From FEN-1099 sp964511015 (GTDB lineage: Bacteria > Lernaellota > Lernaellaia > Lernaellales > Lernaellaceae), in NCBI GenBank assembly GCA_964511015.1, contig CAZEDX010000009.1, positions 22,932-86,931 on the forward strand: a stretch of DNA of 64,000 nucleotides. The letters run 5' to 3'. Shown here piece by piece: positions 62,016 to 64,000 of this stretch. Numbering within the stretch: the stretch's first letter is position 1; every line of letters begins with the position of its first letter. The translations under genes were made by a program, and so were the position numbers. The notes under the pieces are model-generated. The model was not told where the DNA came from. It saw nothing but the letters and a program-made list of their open reading frames with translations, and did not search any database.

Positions 62016-63173
62016 TCACATAAAACGAATCGGCAGCGGCATGAACGTCCCTACCAACGCCAACAGGCACAGAACCCCAATCAACCAGCGTGCCGGAGTC
62101 AACGGTTCGTCCGGCACACGCACCGGCGGATGGTCCAGGCCGATCACATAAACCAACACCCCCCAGACCAACCACATGCCGCTGGCCGGGGTGACATCCA
62201 AATAGTACTCCATCGCGATCTGCGCCAGCAAAAGCGCGATGAACAAGTTGCGCTCCAGTTTACGGCGCGCCGGACGCAAACTCAAGACGAGCGCCATGAG
62301 GCATAGCCCGACAGCCGGGATCAACTGCAGATACGACTTGAGTTCCAAGTCGCCCAGCGCGCCAAAGCAGACCAGGGAGACAAAGACCAGCCGGGAAACC
62401 ACCCGGCTGCCCCGGCCCAGTAGCGCGTGGGAAATATGTCCGCCGTCGAGTTGCGAGGTTGGAATCAGGTTCAGCGCGGTGACGAAGGTGCCAAACCAGC
62501 CGGCCAATGCGATCGGGTGCAACATGACATCCTGTCCCGCCGGCAACGTTCCATGAATCAGCCAGCGCAACAGCATGAAAAACAACGATTCGCCGAAGAC
62601 CATCACTCCGGCCAGTTCTTTGCCCGTCGGCAGTGGCTCCACCCGGCTCAGCGTCAGCCCGACCGCGGTCAGCGCCAGCGCGAACACCAGCCCGGCCAAC
62701 GGACCCGCCGCGCCGATGTCCAGCAATTGCCGCCGGGTGCGGATCGGCGTGCGGATTCGAATGAACGCGCCAAAAGTGCCGATGCCCAGCGGGTAGGGGG
62801 GCGCCGGCAGGAACAGCGGTAGTGTGGCGTCCAGGCCATGCCGGCGGCAGGCCAGGAAATGCCCCAGTTCATGCGCCAGGAGAATCGACAACAGTGCCGC
62901 CGGGAACGACAGCGCCTGTAGCACGTATTCCAGGGTCGGCAGCGACGAATCGGATAGGTACAACCCCGACCAGAACAGGGTCAGGGTCGTGGCCGCGAGC
63001 AAACCGAGATTGACCGCCGGATGCCGGTGGGGTGGCGTACGGCGCGGTGGTTTCGTCGCGGCGGGCGGTGGCGGGGGAGAAACGTCGCGCGGGTCCGAAA
63101 GATCGGCGCCTGACTCGGTCAGTCGGCGAACCCTTTCTCGTTCTTCTCCTGTTCCTGCTTGCACCGGATGCAT
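62016..63173 (-). CDS. Site-2-type M50 metalloprotease
   Basis: A 385-residue polytopic intramembrane zinc protease. The zinc motif HELGH is at 101-105 and the third ligand Asp in SQLDGGH (242-246), with GPLAGLVFALALTAVGLTLS between. The layout matches SREBP/RseP-like family members without a PDZ domain. The ATG at 63173 lies 54 bases inside the upstream gene and has no ribosome site; a later start is possible but would need CTG. The substrate and partner are unknown. Confidence 0.85.
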   Translation of the reverse strand: MHPVQAGTGEERERVRRLTESGADLSDPRDVSPPPPPAATKPPRRTPPHRHPAVNLGLLAATTLTLFWSGLYLSDSSLPTLEYVLQALSFPAALLSILLAHELGHFLACRRHGLDATLPLFLPAPPYPLGIGTFGAFIRIRTPIRTRRQLLDIGAAGPLAGLVFALALTAVGLTLSRVEPLPTGKELAGVMVFGESLFFMLLRWLIHGTLPAGQDVMLHPIALAGWFGTFVTALNLIPTSQLDGGHISHALLGRGSRVVSRLVFVSLVCFGALGDLELKSYLQLIPAVGLCLMALVLSLRPARRKLERNLFIALLLAQIAMEYYLDVTPASGMWLVWGVLVYVIGLDHPPVRVPDEPLTPARWLIGVLCLLALVGTFMPLPIRFM

Positions 63174-63484
63174 AGTGTCGCTACCGGGCGGGCCTTGAGC
63201 CGCTGCGGATGAATCTCCGCCCCGCAGCTTTCGCAGATGCCGTAAACGCCCTCTTCGATCTTCTTCAGCGTCTTGTCAACCTTAGCCAGCAACATGGCCT
63301 CGCGGTCACGCAGACGCAGATTCAACGTTTGGCTGGCTTCCGAACTGGCGACGTCACCCTCGTCGTTTAAATCGTCGAGGTTCGGATTCGTGATGTTGTC
63401 CATCGTCTTAACGGCGTTGGACAGAATCCGATCGCGCTCGCCCAGGAGCTTCTTCTTGATTTCATCCAGGTCGCGTTTTCTCAT
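63119..63484 (-). CDS. DksA/TraR-type zinc finger protein
   Basis: A 121-residue protein with an N-terminal coiled coil (LDEIKKKLLGERDRILSNAV) and a C-terminal four-Cys zinc finger, Cys84/Cys87 and Cys105/Cys108 (CESCGAEI, LCIRC). DksA proteins sit in the RNA polymerase secondary channel and amplify ppGpp effects; short TraR-like members may act alone. GGAGGG fixes the ATG at 63484. It overlaps both neighbours. Confidence 0.88.
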   Translation of the reverse strand: MRKRDLDEIKKKLLGERDRILSNAVKTMDNITNPNLDDLNDEGDVASSEASQTLNLRLRDREAMLLAKVDKTLKKIEEGVYGICESCGAEIHPQRLKARPVATLCIRCKQEQEKNEKGFAD

Positions 63485-63821
63485 CGTTCGCCCTCCCCCC
63501 GTCCGCACCGTTAGGTTCCAACAGGGACCTTACCGCAGGCGGCAGGTAGACCGTTTCGAAGTTGAAAGACCGTAACTCCCGCGCGAGTGCCGCGATGCGC
63601 TCGCGGGTGCCCAACCGACGATCAATGATGATCGTGTCCACGCCCCGAATCTTACACGCCCCGCTGGTGTTCTTGACGTCGCCGGTGGCTAACTTGTCGT
63701 AGCGCACCACCACGCCCACCGCCTGGGCGGCCAGTTCGAGAGCTTCCAGGATCGCCTGATCGTCCGGAACGGCCTTCCCGGGTTCCTTATGTTCTAAATG
63801 ATCGGCATTTCGATCACTCAT
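63462..63821 (-). CDS. Conserved hypothetical protein upstream of dksA-type gene
   Basis: A 119-residue cytoplasmic protein with a charged N terminus and a mixed alpha/beta core (LEALELAAQAVGVVVRYDKL, VDTIIIDRRLGTRERIAAL, FNFETVYLPPAVRSLLE). I do not recognise the family. The GGGAG site supports the ATG at 63821. It overlaps the zinc-finger gene by 23 bases and is the first gene of the long minus-strand run that ends at 56799. Confidence 0.65.
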   Translation of the reverse strand: MSDRNADHLEHKEPGKAVPDDQAILEALELAAQAVGVVVRYDKLATGDVKNTSGACKIRGVDTIIIDRRLGTRERIAALARELRSFNFETVYLPPAVRSLLEPNGADGGRANDEKTRPG

Positions 63822-63847
63822 CTTAACTCCCGCCGGGGGAAACGAAA

Positions 63848-63875
63848 AGTATGACCATATACACCGGCCGTTCAA
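63848..63875 (-). promoter_or_regulatory. Promoter candidate for the minus-strand run
   Basis: On the minus strand TTGAAC (63875-63870), 16-base spacer, CATACT (63853-63848, four of six), about 27 bases before the ATG at 63821. No terminator or gene is visible from 63876 to the window end. Confidence 0.4.
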
Positions 63876-64000
63876 CCATTGCAAGTGGCTTCGCAGCGAC
63901 AAGAAAAGCCAATCTTGAGGCGAAGTTGCCTTCGAATGATTCCCCGGTAGCGTCAAGAGTTTTGTGTCAGGAGTAGGGGTGCGTTAGTTCCCTCCTTGTG

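Overview
The window looks like a chromosomal segment of a GC-rich, free-living Gram-negative bacterium. The LPS heptose gene gmhA, several lipoproteins, outer-membrane beta-barrel candidates and MopE-type Ca/metal-binding repeats support this. PATAN (DUF4388) regulators, Asp-rich surface proteins, MopE repeats and B12-dependent radical SAM enzymes recall Deltaproteobacteria/Myxococcota or a neighbouring candidate phylum. The sequence alone does not fix the lineage. There are no rRNA, tRNA, CRISPR or transposase genes. Gene density is high, and many genes are joined by 4-nt ATGA overlaps.

Region 1 (0-9 kb): the end of a helical hypothetical protein; a minus-strand DUF3795 / CapA-like lipoprotein / aroB set; mtnA; a four-part regulator (receiver, PATAN, J domain, TPR) with canonical catalytic motifs; a coiled-coil membrane protein; and a GT-C glycosyltransferase. 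Region 2 (9-16.3 kb): two cobalamin-binding radical SAM enzymes around a secreted heparinase II/III-like protein, then a secreted helical protein with an Asp-rich tail ending in Cys-Gly-Cys. Region 3 (16.3-23.8 kb): a winged-helix regulator facing an operator-like repeat, stand-alone rplS with its own promoter and terminator, a DUF5684 protein, a papain-like protease with MopE repeat and Asp-rich tail, nikR, a short-chain dehydrogenase, a SPASM-type radical SAM enzyme and a THEP1-like NTPase.

Region 4 (23.8-32.2 kb) is a five-gene minus-strand operon: gmhA, a deoxyhypusine-synthase-like gene, and three tandem PATAN regulators. Two of the three have lost the phospho-acceptor Asp of the receiver (one to Ala, one to Glu), and both J domains in the set have lost the HPD motif. 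Region 5 (32.2-43.3 kb): glpD; a decayed beta-helix lipoprotein pseudogene next to an AT-rich gap; then the core run ffh-rpsP-khpA-rimM-glyQ-glyS, without trmD or rplS.

Region 6 (43.3-51 kb): a minus-strand run of two hybrid histidine kinases, a seven-helix membrane protein, a response regulator, rfbB, a START-like secreted protein and a barrel protein. Region 7 (51-56.8 kb): an outer-membrane protein, rlmE and an SGNH / MBOAT / 38-residue membrane peptide / sulfatase-like module that probably O-acylates an envelope or extracellular polymer. Region 8 (56.8-64 kb): a long minus-strand operon running from a conserved hypothetical and a DksA-type zinc finger through an M50 protease, SRPBCC protein, TPR protein, solute-binding lipoprotein, phosphoesterase, lipoprotein and XrtA-type polysaccharide deacetylase.

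The most unusual material is the PATAN paralogue set with parallel loss of catalytic motifs and the Asp-rich tails ending in CGC or CGS.
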